DNA of 64,000 bases from Bacterioplanoides sp. SCSIO 12839 (GTDB lineage: Bacteria > Pseudomonadota > Gammaproteobacteria > Pseudomonadales > Oceanobacteraceae), in contig NZ_CP073745.1 of the NCBI RefSeq assembly GCF_024397975.1, positions 1,824,501 through 1,888,500 on the forward strand, in the 5' to 3' direction. Positions 47,406 to 56,039 of this stretch are shown piece by piece. Positions within the stretch are counted from its first letter, which is position 1. Each line of letters begins with the position of its first letter. Both the position numbers and the translations under genes were made by a program. The notes below the pieces were generated by a model, which was not told the origin of the DNA, searched no databases, and saw only the letters and a program-made list of their open reading frames with translations.

Positions 47406-48650
47406 ATGACGATTGCCATTATCATCATTGCCGCCATTGGTTTTTTATCCATCATCCTTGAAGAAGTCATTAAAATCGATAAGGCCAAGTCCACCTTGTT
47501 TTGGGGGACGCTGGCTTGGTTTGTGTATTTTATCGGCACCCACGATGCTGGTAATCCTGAGCTCGCTGTGGGAGTGCACCATACCTTTAACGAAAACCTG
47601 TTGGATATCGCCTCGTTATGGTTGTTCTTGTTTGCGGCCATGACCTTTGTGGCGTATTTGTCAGAGAAGGGCGTGATCCAGACCATGGCCTCAGCTTTGT
47701 TGCCCAGTCAGATTGGTTTAAAAACCTTGTTGTTTTTTATTGGCGGGTTTGCCTTTTTATTCTCGTCGTTGGCCGACAACATTACCGCGACACTGGTCTG
47801 TCTGGCGTTGATTAATAGCCTGAATTTAAGCAATAGCCAGAAATTACGTTATGCGGTTGTTGTTGTGTATGGCGTAAATGCCGGTGGCGTGTCACTGATC
47901 ACGGGTGATGTCACAACGTTGATGATTTTCCTGGCGGGCAAGGTAGCGATTGCCGATTTATTGGGATTGATTATTCCGGCTTTTATTTCAGTGATGACAC
48001 TTTGTGTCCTGCTGAGTTTTGGTTTAACAGGACAGTTGGCGATCGAAAAAAATAAAGCCGATCTGGATGTGGTGGACTGGACCATTACCGGGTTGTTTTT
48101 CTTAACCATTCTGACGGTAATTTTTGCCAATGTATTTTATGGGGTGCCGCCGGTATTAACCTTCCTGTTTGGCTTGGGGCTGATGTTTATGGTGGCTCAG
48201 TTTATCGACAAACAAGAGCCGCTGCTGGATTACATTCGTAAAATTGAATTTGATACCTTGCTGTTCTTCTTAGGGGTGTTGTTGCTGGTGGGCATTCTGA
48301 AAGAAGTGAAAGCACTGGATTCTATTCTGTTGATTTATCAGCACCTGGCACCGGCGCTGGCGAATTATCTGCTGGGCATTATTTCCGCTATTTTTGATAA
48401 CGTGCCATTGACTTCAGCGCTGCTGAAATCCGGCATTGAAATGTCCACCAATGATTGGCTTGGGCTGACGTTCTCGGTCGGCGTGGGTGGTGCTATGTTG
48501 TCAATTGGTTCGGCTGCGGGCGTGGTAGCAATGAACAAGGTCAAAGGCCTGACCTTTATCAATTACCTGAAATACACGCCGTTATTACTGATTGCTTACA
48601 GTGTTGGTTATTTGCTGGTGATCTGGAGTCGCCAGTTGATGGTGGGGTGA
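47406..48650 (+). CDS. nhaD: Sodium:proton antiporter NhaD
   Basis: A 414-residue polytopic inner-membrane transporter of the IT superfamily, NhaD group, which exports sodium in exchange for protons and is frequent in marine and haloalkaliphilic bacteria. I chose ATG 47406 because the upstream extension to 47337 has no ribosome site. Visible features include WFVYFIGTHDAGNPELAVGV, SSLADNITATLVCLALINSL with the ion-site aspartate, YGVNAGGVSLITGDVTTLMI, AIFDNVPLTSALLKSGIEMS and SVGVGGAMLSIGSAAGVVAM. It implies a salty habitat. Confidence 0.9.
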   Translation: MTIAIIIIAAIGFLSIILEEVIKIDKAKSTLFWGTLAWFVYFIGTHDAGNPELAVGVHHTFNENLLDIASLWLFLFAAMTFVAYLSEKGVIQTMASALLPSQIGLKTLLFFIGGFAFLFSSLADNITATLVCLALINSLNLSNSQKLRYAVVVVYGVNAGGVSLITGDVTTLMIFLAGKVAIADLLGLIIPAFISVMTLCVLLSFGLTGQLAIEKNKADLDVVDWTITGLFFLTILTVIFANVFYGVPPVLTFLFGLGLMFMVAQFIDKQEPLLDYIRKIEFDTLLFFLGVLLLVGILKEVKALDSILLIYQHLAPALANYLLGIISAIFDNVPLTSALLKSGIEMSTNDWLGLTFSVGVGGAMLSIGSAAGVVAMNKVKGLTFINYLKYTPLLLIAYSVGYLLVIWSRQLMVG

Positions 48651-48673
48651 GCGCCAGCCCAGTTGCCGGGCAA

Positions 48674-49969
48674 TTAACGATTGTCCGGAAAATTCAGTAC
48701 CACTTGCAGGCCAGGTTGGGCATCGTTAAGTGAAAGCTGAACATCCAGGCGTTGGCAGGCAGTGCTGACCAACGCGAGCCCCAGGCCAATGCCTCCCGAG
48801 CGTCGGTCGCGACTTTCATCCAATCGGCTGAAGGGTTGCAGCGCTTTTTCAATTTCAGATGCCGGAATCCCAGGGCCGTTATCTGTAATAATCAGAGAAA
48901 CACGACCATAACGTTGCTTAAGTGACACATGAATCTGGTCGTGTGTGTAACGTTCCGCATTGCTCAGCAGATTGTCGATGATCAGCGTTAAAAAACGTTC
49001 ATCGGTAACCAGGGTGCAGGCATCGATGTCGGCTTGCCAGCTAATGCTTTGCCCCTGTCCTTGTCTGCTATGCAATTTTTCCTGCAACCACTGATCGAGT
49101 GACAGGCTGGTCATGTTGGTTTCAGAATTCTGTAATCGCACCAGTTGCAGGCTGTTATCGGTGACTTTTTCCAGTTCATCCAGGTAGCGATCGAGGTCAC
49201 CGAGCAGCTCGGTTTGTAATTCGTCGCCAGGTTGGCGCTGCAGTAATCCCAGTGCCAGTCGGGCGCGACTCAGCGGTGTGCGCATTTCATGTGCCATGGC
49301 GTTTGCCAGCAGGCGTTTTTCTTCCAGATTGCTGCGAATCAACAACACCATACGATTAAACCGGTGAGACAGTTGATCGAATGGTGAAATATTCAGTACC
49401 GGTAAGCTGACGGAATAATCTTCTTGCGCCAACGCGTCAGCTGCAGTTTCGAGTTGTTTCAGCCAGTTGATAAGGCGCTTAACCGGCCAATATAAAAACA
49501 CAGCAATGGCCAGCAGCAGGATTAACGCCATCGCCGCTGCGGTGCTGATAATATCGGCGAATGGATCATCGTCAGCCGACTCCTGCAGGTGCTCCAGCGC
49601 ATCACGAATCCAGATGTCAGGCTGATTATCGAGCTGCGCCTGATAGCCCATCTGGAATGGCATCACCAGGATACGATTATCGAAATAGGGCCAGTGCCCC
49701 AGTGTCTCAGGTTGAGTTGGAGGAGCCTCTTGGTTGATATCAAAATCTTCTATCGCAAAGATCTGTTGAACACAGTGATTGGTAAGGTCTTCGGTTTGGC
49801 ATTTCATTTGCGAAATGAGCAGCACCTGCTGAATATCGCGGGCAAAATCCTGCCAGCTGTTTTGTTCTTCCAGGTAATAGATAGCGGTAAACAGGGCGCT
49901 TAACGTCAGCACCAGCGCCAGGGCAACGGTGCCATACAAATAGCGGAAAAAACTAACGGTTTTCATCAT
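48674..49969 (-). CDS. Sensor histidine kinase, RstB-like
   Basis: A 431-residue inner-membrane kinase. The open frame runs back to 50248, but starting at the ATG pair 49969/49966 gives a normal signal-anchor start (FFRYLYGTVALALVLTLSAL) and the usual small overlap with the regulator gene. A periplasmic sensor (about residues 35-155) is bounded by a second helix, AMALILLLAIAVFLYWPVKR, then HAMP, the phospho-accepting histidine in AMAHEMRTPLSRARLALGLL, DNLLSNAERY, TDNGPGIP and RSGGIGLGLALVS. The FSRLDESRDRRSGG stretch resembles RstB. Confidence 0.9.
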   Translation of the reverse strand: MMKTVSFFRYLYGTVALALVLTLSALFTAIYYLEEQNSWQDFARDIQQVLLISQMKCQTEDLTNHCVQQIFAIEDFDINQEAPPTQPETLGHWPYFDNRILVMPFQMGYQAQLDNQPDIWIRDALEHLQESADDDPFADIISTAAAMALILLLAIAVFLYWPVKRLINWLKQLETAADALAQEDYSVSLPVLNISPFDQLSHRFNRMVLLIRSNLEEKRLLANAMAHEMRTPLSRARLALGLLQRQPGDELQTELLGDLDRYLDELEKVTDNSLQLVRLQNSETNMTSLSLDQWLQEKLHSRQGQGQSISWQADIDACTLVTDERFLTLIIDNLLSNAERYTHDQIHVSLKQRYGRVSLIITDNGPGIPASEIEKALQPFSRLDESRDRRSGGIGLGLALVSTACQRLDVQLSLNDAQPGLQVVLNFPDNR

Positions 49970-50654
49970 TGGCCAACATATAACCGGTACCCCGGATGGT
50001 TTTAATCCAGCGTTGCGGCGATTGGTCACCGAGACGTTTTCTGAGAGAGGAAATGCGCATGTCGAGTGAGCGATCGACACCGTCGTAATCAATACCACGC
50101 AAGCTCTTGTAACAGCGATCGCGACTGACCGCCTGGCCTTGATGGCGTGCAAGCAATTCCAGCAGGTCAAACTCGCCGCTTTGCAGCTCCACGGCTTCAC
50201 CATTGAGCAATACTTCACGACGTCCTGGAATGATATCAATGGGACCACAGCGATAGTGCTCCGATTGAACGCTCTGGTGGCTACAGCGCTTTAACAACGC
50301 ATGAATGCGCATCAGCAGCACATCCGGGCGGATCGGTTTGCGCACGTAATCATCAGCGCCACTGCGAAAAGCCGTGAGCTCGGAGATATCGTCTTCGCAA
50401 GCGGTGAGCATCAGAATTGGCCCCTGATAAAAAGAACGTACCTGCTGACAGACTGCCAGGCCATCCTGGCCCGGCAGCAGAATATCCAGGATCAGCAGGT
50501 CAGGACAGGACTGGCGCACAATATTCGGCGCCTGATCTCCACGCTGGCAGACTTGCACATGAAAGCCTTCGGTTTTTAAAAACACCGTCAACAAACGGCT
50601 GATTTCGGCATCGTCTTCAACCACCAGAATGTGTTTGCCTGCAAACTCGCTCAT
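49953..50654 (-). CDS. OmpR-family response regulator, RstA-like
   Basis: A 233-residue two-domain regulator: receiver domain with the acidic pair VVEDD, phosphorylated aspartate in LLILDILLPGQDG, threonine in MLTACEDD and lysine in YVRKPIRP; C-terminal winged helix with GEFDLLELLARHQGQAVSRD and YDGVDRSLDMRISSLRKRLG. The SLRGIDYDGVDRS segment is typical of RstA. It overlaps its partner kinase by 17 bases. Targets are unknown; the adjacent lipoprotein gene, 43 bases downstream of its start on the same strand but upstream in order, is a candidate. Confidence 0.92.
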   Translation of the reverse strand: MSEFAGKHILVVEDDAEISRLLTVFLKTEGFHVQVCQRGDQAPNIVRQSCPDLLILDILLPGQDGLAVCQQVRSFYQGPILMLTACEDDISELTAFRSGADDYVRKPIRPDVLLMRIHALLKRCSHQSVQSEHYRCGPIDIIPGRREVLLNGEAVELQSGEFDLLELLARHQGQAVSRDRCYKSLRGIDYDGVDRSLDMRISSLRKRLGDQSPQRWIKTIRGTGYMLANDENR

Positions 50655-50679
50655 GACTGACTGCTGGATTCCTGTAAGA

Positions 50680-50708
50680 GAGAAAGAACGACCTGATTAC
50701 AGGTCGTT
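50680..50708 (-). terminator. Terminator whose loop contains the lipoprotein gene's stop codon
   Basis: AACGACCTG (50687-50695), loop ATTA, and CAGGTCGTT (50700-50708) form a nine-base perfect stem. On the minus strand the upstream arm codes for the last three residues (Asn-Asp-Leu), the stop TAA lies in the loop region, and the sequence after the stem is T/C-rich (TTCTTTCTCTC). Confidence 0.65.
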
Positions 50709-52511
50709 TACACTGACTTGTCCATCGCTGAAGCGAATAAACTCGACATTTAACAACACATCGTGGCCATCCCGGCCAGAGACGGTATCTTCAACGTGCA
50801 GCTCAACGCCCTGTTGTGAAACCTGGTATTCACTTCTCAGGCCGTTAAACACCACCACATCATTGCTGCCAGCGGCTGCATCAATGCGGTTATCACCGGC
50901 GTTACCCTTCAGGGTGTTGTTTAACGCGTTAGCGAGAATATGGCTGTTGTTGCTACCGGTCAGCGTCACGTTGGATAAATACTGTGACTGGCTGGTGTAC
51001 TCCAGGTTGGCATCGTATTGCATGGTGAAGGTTTCATTTGCGCCAAAGTCGCTGCTCACCGGCATGGTTGTGGTGATATAGGGCGGCCAGACTTCCTCGA
51101 TGAAGGCGTAACCCTGCGGATCACGTTGTTGCTGCACATTACGCTTGGTGCCGACATAACCGTCCAGTCCGGCATCTGAGTATCCCCAAATACCGTAATA
51201 ACCTTCAACAGCCGCGGCGAGGTATTCGTAACTGGTGGAGTCGTAGCCGTTGTCATCGGTTTCAGCGCGCCACTCGTTAACGTCTTCCTGAGTTGGGTTC
51301 CAGGTTTTATCAGCCAGTGCTTGATTGGCCAGGGTAACGGTGCGATCTTGCAGTGCTTTTTCTGCGGGCGCCATGCCGTGCCCCTGCATCAGGTGTAACA
51401 CTTCTTCGTAGGTGGCATCGCGCGCATCAATTTCACTGCGCTTCAGGTAACCATGGCTGCCTTCAACAAAAACCTCGGTGGCATACAAATCCTGGCCGTG
51501 TTGTGCCAGTGGTGATTGCCCTAAAGGCCCCTCAAAAGCGGCCTCAGAATCCGATTGGCGATTAAATACAAACAAACTGGCCTGGTTATCTCCCAGCTTG
51601 CTGCTCATCTTATCTTTATTGGTATGGCCGGAAACATTCGTTAAATAATGTTGCATCACGGCGCGGGCTTTGGCCATTTGTAACTGTGATACCTGATCGG
51701 CGGCAAAAATATGAATCGCCTTTTTATTCGCCGTTTCCACCCAGGTGTATTGGTTGAACAGGGCTTTGATGCCTGCGTCCGTACTGGCATGGTCAGTGAT
51801 CATATTCAGTTCTTTATCACTGGCGTTGCGGGTGGTAATGCCATGCTGAGTGCGTTCAGCTGCGGTCATCCAGTGAATATTCTCGGCAGTAGCAGCTTCA
51901 ATGGTGAACCAGTAAAAGTCTTCATCAATACCGATGGATTGGTAGTAATCCAGATAGGGTTTATGTGACGCATGATCCCGTGGCAGGGTGCTGGCATCGT
52001 TGACACCATCGCCGGCCCAGGAATGAACACCAACCAGTACGTCAGGTGCCGCAAAACGTTCTTTTCCGGCAAGAAATAAGTCGACACCGCCAGAAGCAAT
52101 TTCACCGCCGGGTGGCAGGTAGGTATTTAAGCCCAATTCACGCAAACGCAGACCGGCTTTCAGGTTCATTTCGTCATCGCTGGAGCCAGGAACATTGGCC
52201 ATCACAATGGTTTTCACCTGAGGGTAATCTGTTACCAGTTTATTCAGCTGGTTAACAATGTTTGAAGTGATGTCACCGTCCATAATGGCCCAGTCGCCAC
52301 GCACTGAAAACAATGGGCTGCTGTTGTTGGTATTGTTGTCGCTGTTGTTATTCGAGTTGCCATTGCCCTGACCCGCTTGAGGTTTGTTGTCGTTACTGCT
52401 TGATGATGAGCCGCAGCCAACCATGACCAGTGCTGTAGACAGAGTAGCGGCGATTAACGCCTGTCTGAGAGTTTGGTTTTGTTTTTGGTTTTGTTTTTTG
52501 TGTGGGTGCAT
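50697..52511 (-). CDS. Lipoprotein with ClpP-like domain and RTX-like C-terminus
   Basis: A 604-residue predicted lipoprotein (lipobox LVMVGC, C33, then a Ser/Asn/Gly-rich linker). Residues about 68-215 resemble periplasmic ClpP/crotonase-fold proteins (COG3904-like): TIVMANVPGSSDDEMNLKAG, LRLRELGLNTYLPPGGEIAS with serine 140 in ASGG, and VGVHSW. Residues 366-442 contain EEVLHLMQGHG and YEYLAAAVEGYYGIW, vaguely like a zinc-peptidase helix pair but without a true HExxH. The C-terminus (TLKGNAGDNRIDAAAGSNDV and FIRFSDGQVSVNDL) looks like the end of an RTX/calcium-binding protein. No overall family recognised. Confidence 0.7.
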   Translation of the reverse strand: MHPHKKQNQKQNQTLRQALIAATLSTALVMVGCGSSSSSNDNKPQAGQGNGNSNNNSDNNTNNSSPLFSVRGDWAIMDGDITSNIVNQLNKLVTDYPQVKTIVMANVPGSSDDEMNLKAGLRLRELGLNTYLPPGGEIASGGVDLFLAGKERFAAPDVLVGVHSWAGDGVNDASTLPRDHASHKPYLDYYQSIGIDEDFYWFTIEAATAENIHWMTAAERTQHGITTRNASDKELNMITDHASTDAGIKALFNQYTWVETANKKAIHIFAADQVSQLQMAKARAVMQHYLTNVSGHTNKDKMSSKLGDNQASLFVFNRQSDSEAAFEGPLGQSPLAQHGQDLYATEVFVEGSHGYLKRSEIDARDATYEEVLHLMQGHGMAPAEKALQDRTVTLANQALADKTWNPTQEDVNEWRAETDDNGYDSTSYEYLAAAVEGYYGIWGYSDAGLDGYVGTKRNVQQQRDPQGYAFIEEVWPPYITTTMPVSSDFGANETFTMQYDANLEYTSQSQYLSNVTLTGSNNSHILANALNNTLKGNAGDNRIDAAAGSNDVVVFNGLRSEYQVSQQGVELHVEDTVSGRDGHDVLLNVEFIRFSDGQVSVNDL

Positions 52512-52609
52512 TCGTGGTTCTCCTGATGATTAAGAACCAGTGTAGACAGGGGGTACGATAACGAATATCTGGCTTATGTCTTAAGTTTGTAAGCAGATGT
52601 CAGCCATTA

Positions 52610-53398
52610 TTAATGAGCTGGGTGGGTATCGGATGGTTTGGCTAACCGGAGTGAATCATCCGGCATCTGAGGTTGATAGAGCCCCCAGTTGTATCGTTGA
52701 TACAGGCGTGCAACTTCACCTTGTTGTAAGAGCTGTGCAAAACCGCGATCGAAAGCATCGCGCATTCTGATGCCACGTTGGGTGTTGCGAAAGCCAATCA
52801 ATAGCGGCAATTGCATCAAGGGCGTTACTTTGAGCTCAGCATCGATAAAGGCGGATTTTTGTATGGAGGGTTCATACAGAGTGGCTGGAGTCAGATATGC
52901 ATTCAGGCCATGGCCGGATAACAGCATTTTTAAAGCATGCTCCTGCGAATCAACCTCGTGAATGTCGACCGGAACGTTCAGGTAACGATCAAAACGGTAC
53001 CCTCTGAGCCACGCCAGTGTGCGATTGCGCAGATCATCCTGAGAATGCAGTGGCATGTCACAGTCGCTGATGGCCAGGATTTCATCGACATCGATATGAT
53101 GTTTTGAATAAACGGCTGCCTGCACTTCATCAGGGTAAGACGCCAGCCAGGCATCGGCGTTGCCATGCACGACTTGTTCGACTGAGCGCGCATAGGGCAT
53201 ATGGGATGTTGTTACGTTAATGTCTTCCAGAGCGAACGCCTGTTTCACCAGCTCCCAATACAGGCCGCTGCCGTCTTCAAGTGTTGCCCCGGGCCACAAG
53301 TCGCTGACGATGTGGATGGTATTGCGTTGCGTCTCAGCCTGAACCGTAAGCATCGACATCATGACCAGAAACACTGTTGCTCTCAGTAGATGGGTCAA
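52610..53398 (-). CDS. Periplasmic solute-binding protein, family 3
   Basis: A 262-residue exported protein (signal peptide LLRATVFLVMMSMLTVQAET). The fold is the amino-acid-type SBP_bac_3: WPGATLEDGSGLYWELVKQA, SYPDEVQAAVYSKHHIDV, YRFDRYLNVPVDIHEVDSQE and RDAFDRGFAQLLQQGEVARL. No permease or ATPase gene is next to it, so it may serve a distant transporter or act in sensing. It ends with a His-containing, Pro-rich tail. Confidence 0.85.
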   Translation of the reverse strand: MTHLLRATVFLVMMSMLTVQAETQRNTIHIVSDLWPGATLEDGSGLYWELVKQAFALEDINVTTSHMPYARSVEQVVHGNADAWLASYPDEVQAAVYSKHHIDVDEILAISDCDMPLHSQDDLRNRTLAWLRGYRFDRYLNVPVDIHEVDSQEHALKMLLSGHGLNAYLTPATLYEPSIQKSAFIDAELKVTPLMQLPLLIGFRNTQRGIRMRDAFDRGFAQLLQQGEVARLYQRYNWGLYQPQMPDDSLRLAKPSDTHPAH

Positions 53399-53648
53399 TG
53401 GAAATTCCTATACGTATTTGTACTTATCTTAGAGAGTTGCCGGAGTGTTTGCAGAAAGACTTTCGTATCGTTTTGTTAAAGGTTTTCGCCTCCGTTGTTT
53501 CCAAAACTGTCGTGAAAGGCCAGTGGATTGACGGGATAGGCCATATTTCTTGTGTGGTTGATCGGACTAAAATCCCGGAATCAAGCTATAGCAGTGAATC
53601 AACTGCTCAGTAGCTTTATTCTCATAAAAACAATAAAAAGGCTGGAAT
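53399..53648. other. Gap upstream of the first phospholipase gene
   Basis: These 250 bases separate the divergent binding-protein and phospholipase genes and must hold both promoters. Short open frames here have no ribosome site or family resemblance. I could not place a -35/-10 pair or an operator with confidence. Confidence 0.4.
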
Positions 53649-55850
53649 ATGAGCATCCTGAACAAAGCACTGGCTGGTGGCTTATTGCTGAGTGCAAGCA
53701 GTGCCACAATCGCCATGAGCGGCGCACCGGCGTCGGTTGATACCGATAACTCCGAATTAAGTAATTATCACACCACCTGGGAATACAAAACACTCACTCG
53801 TCAGAGCCTGCTGGATAATGCGGTGCCATACAGTCAGGGCTTCCGACTTCAGGCACACAATGCTTTTAACAGTTCTGCTTACAGTTCCATCGTATACCTC
53901 GACCCTAATCATGGCCTGAGTATTACCGAGCAGCTGGAAGCCGGGGTTCGACAACTTGAGCTGGATGCCCACTGGATCTGGCAAACCAAAGACATTCCGA
54001 ATGGTAAGGCGCTGTTGTTGTGTCATGCCCAGTCCAGTCATTTCGGCTGTAGCGGCCTGGAGCGTTACGTGCGCGACGCTACCGAAGAGATTCGTAACTG
54101 GCTGAATAAAAACCCTCAGGAAGTGATCGCAATCTACGTGCAGGATGAAGCGGAAGGGGAATACGACGAGCTGGTCGATGCCTTTGAACCCCTGCATGAC
54201 CTGATTTATAAAGCAGCTCCACGTAACGAAGTGCGCAGCACATACGAAGTGGTTAAAACCTTGTCTGAGGAAGACATTCTTGCGGCTGGCAAGCAAGTGT
54301 TGGTTATGAGCGGCGCGAAGGGTGCGTTTACCTATTATTCCCATGATGGTTCATACAACGGCATGGGAGCTGTAGATGACTTTGCCGCGCTGGATGAATC
54401 GGAATGTATTGACGATATGAGTCGTCAGCAGACCCATCACCGTTTATTTGATGACGGTACCAATATCGGCGCCATCTTTGTCGGTGAAGGCACTATCACA
54501 CCTGCTTTGGCTGCTAAGGCGGTACGTTGTGGTGCATCGGCACTGGGTGCGGATCATCTGACCATTGGTGATGACCGTGCTGCGGCAACAATCTGGAGCT
54601 GGGCACAAGGCTACCCACAAGCGGCCCAGGTTAATCACGATTGTGCGTATCATGGTGCCGACGGTCGCTTCCGCGATTCTAACTGTGCTGATGATGGCAA
54701 ATACGCTTGTAAAACAATGGACGGTCGTCAGTGGGCAGTATCGGGCATGGGTACAGAGAATACTTATGCTGCTGGCCAGGCGGCATGTCAGGCACTGGGC
54801 TCCCAGTGGCACTTTGGTGTTCCTACTAATGCTCAGCAAAACGAAGCCCTTAAGCGTGCTAAGGCGGCCGTTGGTACCGGGGCTATTTGGCTTGACTACC
54901 GCGATACCGTGAGTGAAGGCACCTGGGTAACTTCGGCTCACCAGTTAAGTTACGACGGCGGCGTTGCAGACCTGAAAGCCGTGAAACAAGGTGAAACCTA
55001 CAAATTCTTTATGAAAGCCACGGCGGTTGATTGCGAATTCCAGTGGGAAGGAGGTTCAGCAACCGAGCGTGACGCCAAGTTTGATTGCCAGAGTACGCCT
55101 GATCCGATGATGTTCACTGCAATCGCGGACCCTCAGATCGAAGCCAATGGTAATGTCAGTATCGCGGGTTATATCAAAACCCAGATTGGCGACCAGTTGT
55201 GTGGTTTGGAGTGGGATGGAAGCCTGCAAAGTGACAACGAGCGCAATGCTAAGTTTGACTGCGATGGTAATGCGGACCCTCTGGTCATCACCAGCCTTGA
55301 AAATGGCACCTCAGATCGGGTGATTATCACGTCGAATGGTTGTGGCTTGCAGTGGGAAGGTGGCAGTGCTGATGACGACGGTGAACGTACCGCTAAATGG
55401 GATTGTGGCCCAGCTCACGATGAGCTGAAAATCTACGGTGTCGTTGCCCCAAGCGATTACCGCGAGCTGCGGGTTGCCAGTTCAAATCAATGTCTGGACT
55501 TTGAAGGAGTTGATCCGGCAAATGGTGCCAAGGCGATTGTTCATGACTGTGCTGGTGTGGCCTGGCAGAAATGGAAATATGAGCCAAACACCGGTTTGTT
55601 GCGCAGCAAGCAAAATCCGGATTATTGCCTGGATCATGCCAGTACCTTCAGTGATGGCGCACGTCCTCATATGTGGCAATGTGCCAGCTGGAGCGACAAT
55701 CAAAAATGGGATCGCATTGGTGATACCTTCCGCCCACGCTTCAATCACAACTTCGTGCTGGATGCATTTGGCTCATCAAATGGAGATGCCGCAGGGTTAT
55801 GGAGTGTTCACAATGGCACAAACCAGCAATGGACCTTTGGCAATGATTAA
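53649..55850 (+). CDS. Secreted PI-PLC-like phosphodiesterase with lectin-type modules
   Basis: A 733-residue multidomain exported protein. Signal peptide (about 1-26); PLC-like phosphodiesterase barrel (about 55-320) with catalytic-type residues H70/N71 (LQAHNAF), E104/D106/H108 (LELDAHW) and H126 (LLCHAQ), closest to the Ca2+-dependent PI-PLC group; a C-type-lectin-like segment (about 331-428, ending AIWLDYRDTVSEGTWV); three cysteine-paired repeats (C462-C480, C518-C538, C565-C586); and a ricin-type beta-trefoil (605-733) with QxW motifs WQKW, NQKW, NQQW. Presumed to bind cell surfaces and hydrolyse phosphoinositides or their glycolipids. Confidence 0.82.
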   Translation: MSILNKALAGGLLLSASSATIAMSGAPASVDTDNSELSNYHTTWEYKTLTRQSLLDNAVPYSQGFRLQAHNAFNSSAYSSIVYLDPNHGLSITEQLEAGVRQLELDAHWIWQTKDIPNGKALLLCHAQSSHFGCSGLERYVRDATEEIRNWLNKNPQEVIAIYVQDEAEGEYDELVDAFEPLHDLIYKAAPRNEVRSTYEVVKTLSEEDILAAGKQVLVMSGAKGAFTYYSHDGSYNGMGAVDDFAALDESECIDDMSRQQTHHRLFDDGTNIGAIFVGEGTITPALAAKAVRCGASALGADHLTIGDDRAAATIWSWAQGYPQAAQVNHDCAYHGADGRFRDSNCADDGKYACKTMDGRQWAVSGMGTENTYAAGQAACQALGSQWHFGVPTNAQQNEALKRAKAAVGTGAIWLDYRDTVSEGTWVTSAHQLSYDGGVADLKAVKQGETYKFFMKATAVDCEFQWEGGSATERDAKFDCQSTPDPMMFTAIADPQIEANGNVSIAGYIKTQIGDQLCGLEWDGSLQSDNERNAKFDCDGNADPLVITSLENGTSDRVIITSNGCGLQWEGGSADDDGERTAKWDCGPAHDELKIYGVVAPSDYRELRVASSNQCLDFEGVDPANGAKAIVHDCAGVAWQKWKYEPNTGLLRSKQNPDYCLDHASTFSDGARPHMWQCASWSDNQKWDRIGDTFRPRFNHNFVLDAFGSSNGDAAGLWSVHNGTNQQWTFGND
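54975..55436 (+). repeat. Three-copy cysteine-paired repeat block in the first phospholipase
   Basis: Three tandem units of about 50 residues (residues 443-596), each with C-x3-W, an (E)R, AK[FW]DC pattern and a following D-rich turn. Cysteine-to-cysteine spans are 18, 20 and 21; starts are 56 and 47 apart. The alternating spacing and number three suggest one pseudo-threefold beta-trefoil-like domain. The middle unit is close in DNA to the second unit of the next gene (around 55200 and 58235). Confidence 0.8.
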
Positions 55851-55888
55851 GTTTTAAAAGTCCGTTAAAACAAAAATAAGAAAACTGC

Positions 55889-55913
55889 GCCGCATTCAAT
55901 CAATGAATGCGGC
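55889..55913 (+). terminator. Strong hairpin between the two phospholipase genes
   Basis: GCCGCATTCA (55889-55898), loop ATCAA, and TGAATGCGGC (55904-55913) form a perfect ten-base stem 39 bases after the first gene. There is no T tract on the plus strand, though the minus strand would read into T-rich sequence. It may be an mRNA 3'-end stabiliser or attenuator rather than a simple terminator. Confidence 0.45.
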
Positions 55914-56039
55914 CGTCACATCATTCATCAGTGCTGTATTAATCTACTTAGGCATGGATATTAGGGCGTGCTCGTTCTAATACGGGAGTGTAGGTGCAGC
56001 ATGGAACATCATGGATGTTACTTAACCGAGAGAAATACC

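Noticed and set aside
49970-50248. Longer histidine kinase start
   Set aside because: It runs through the response regulator gene; the normal signal anchor begins at the ATG pair 49966-49969.
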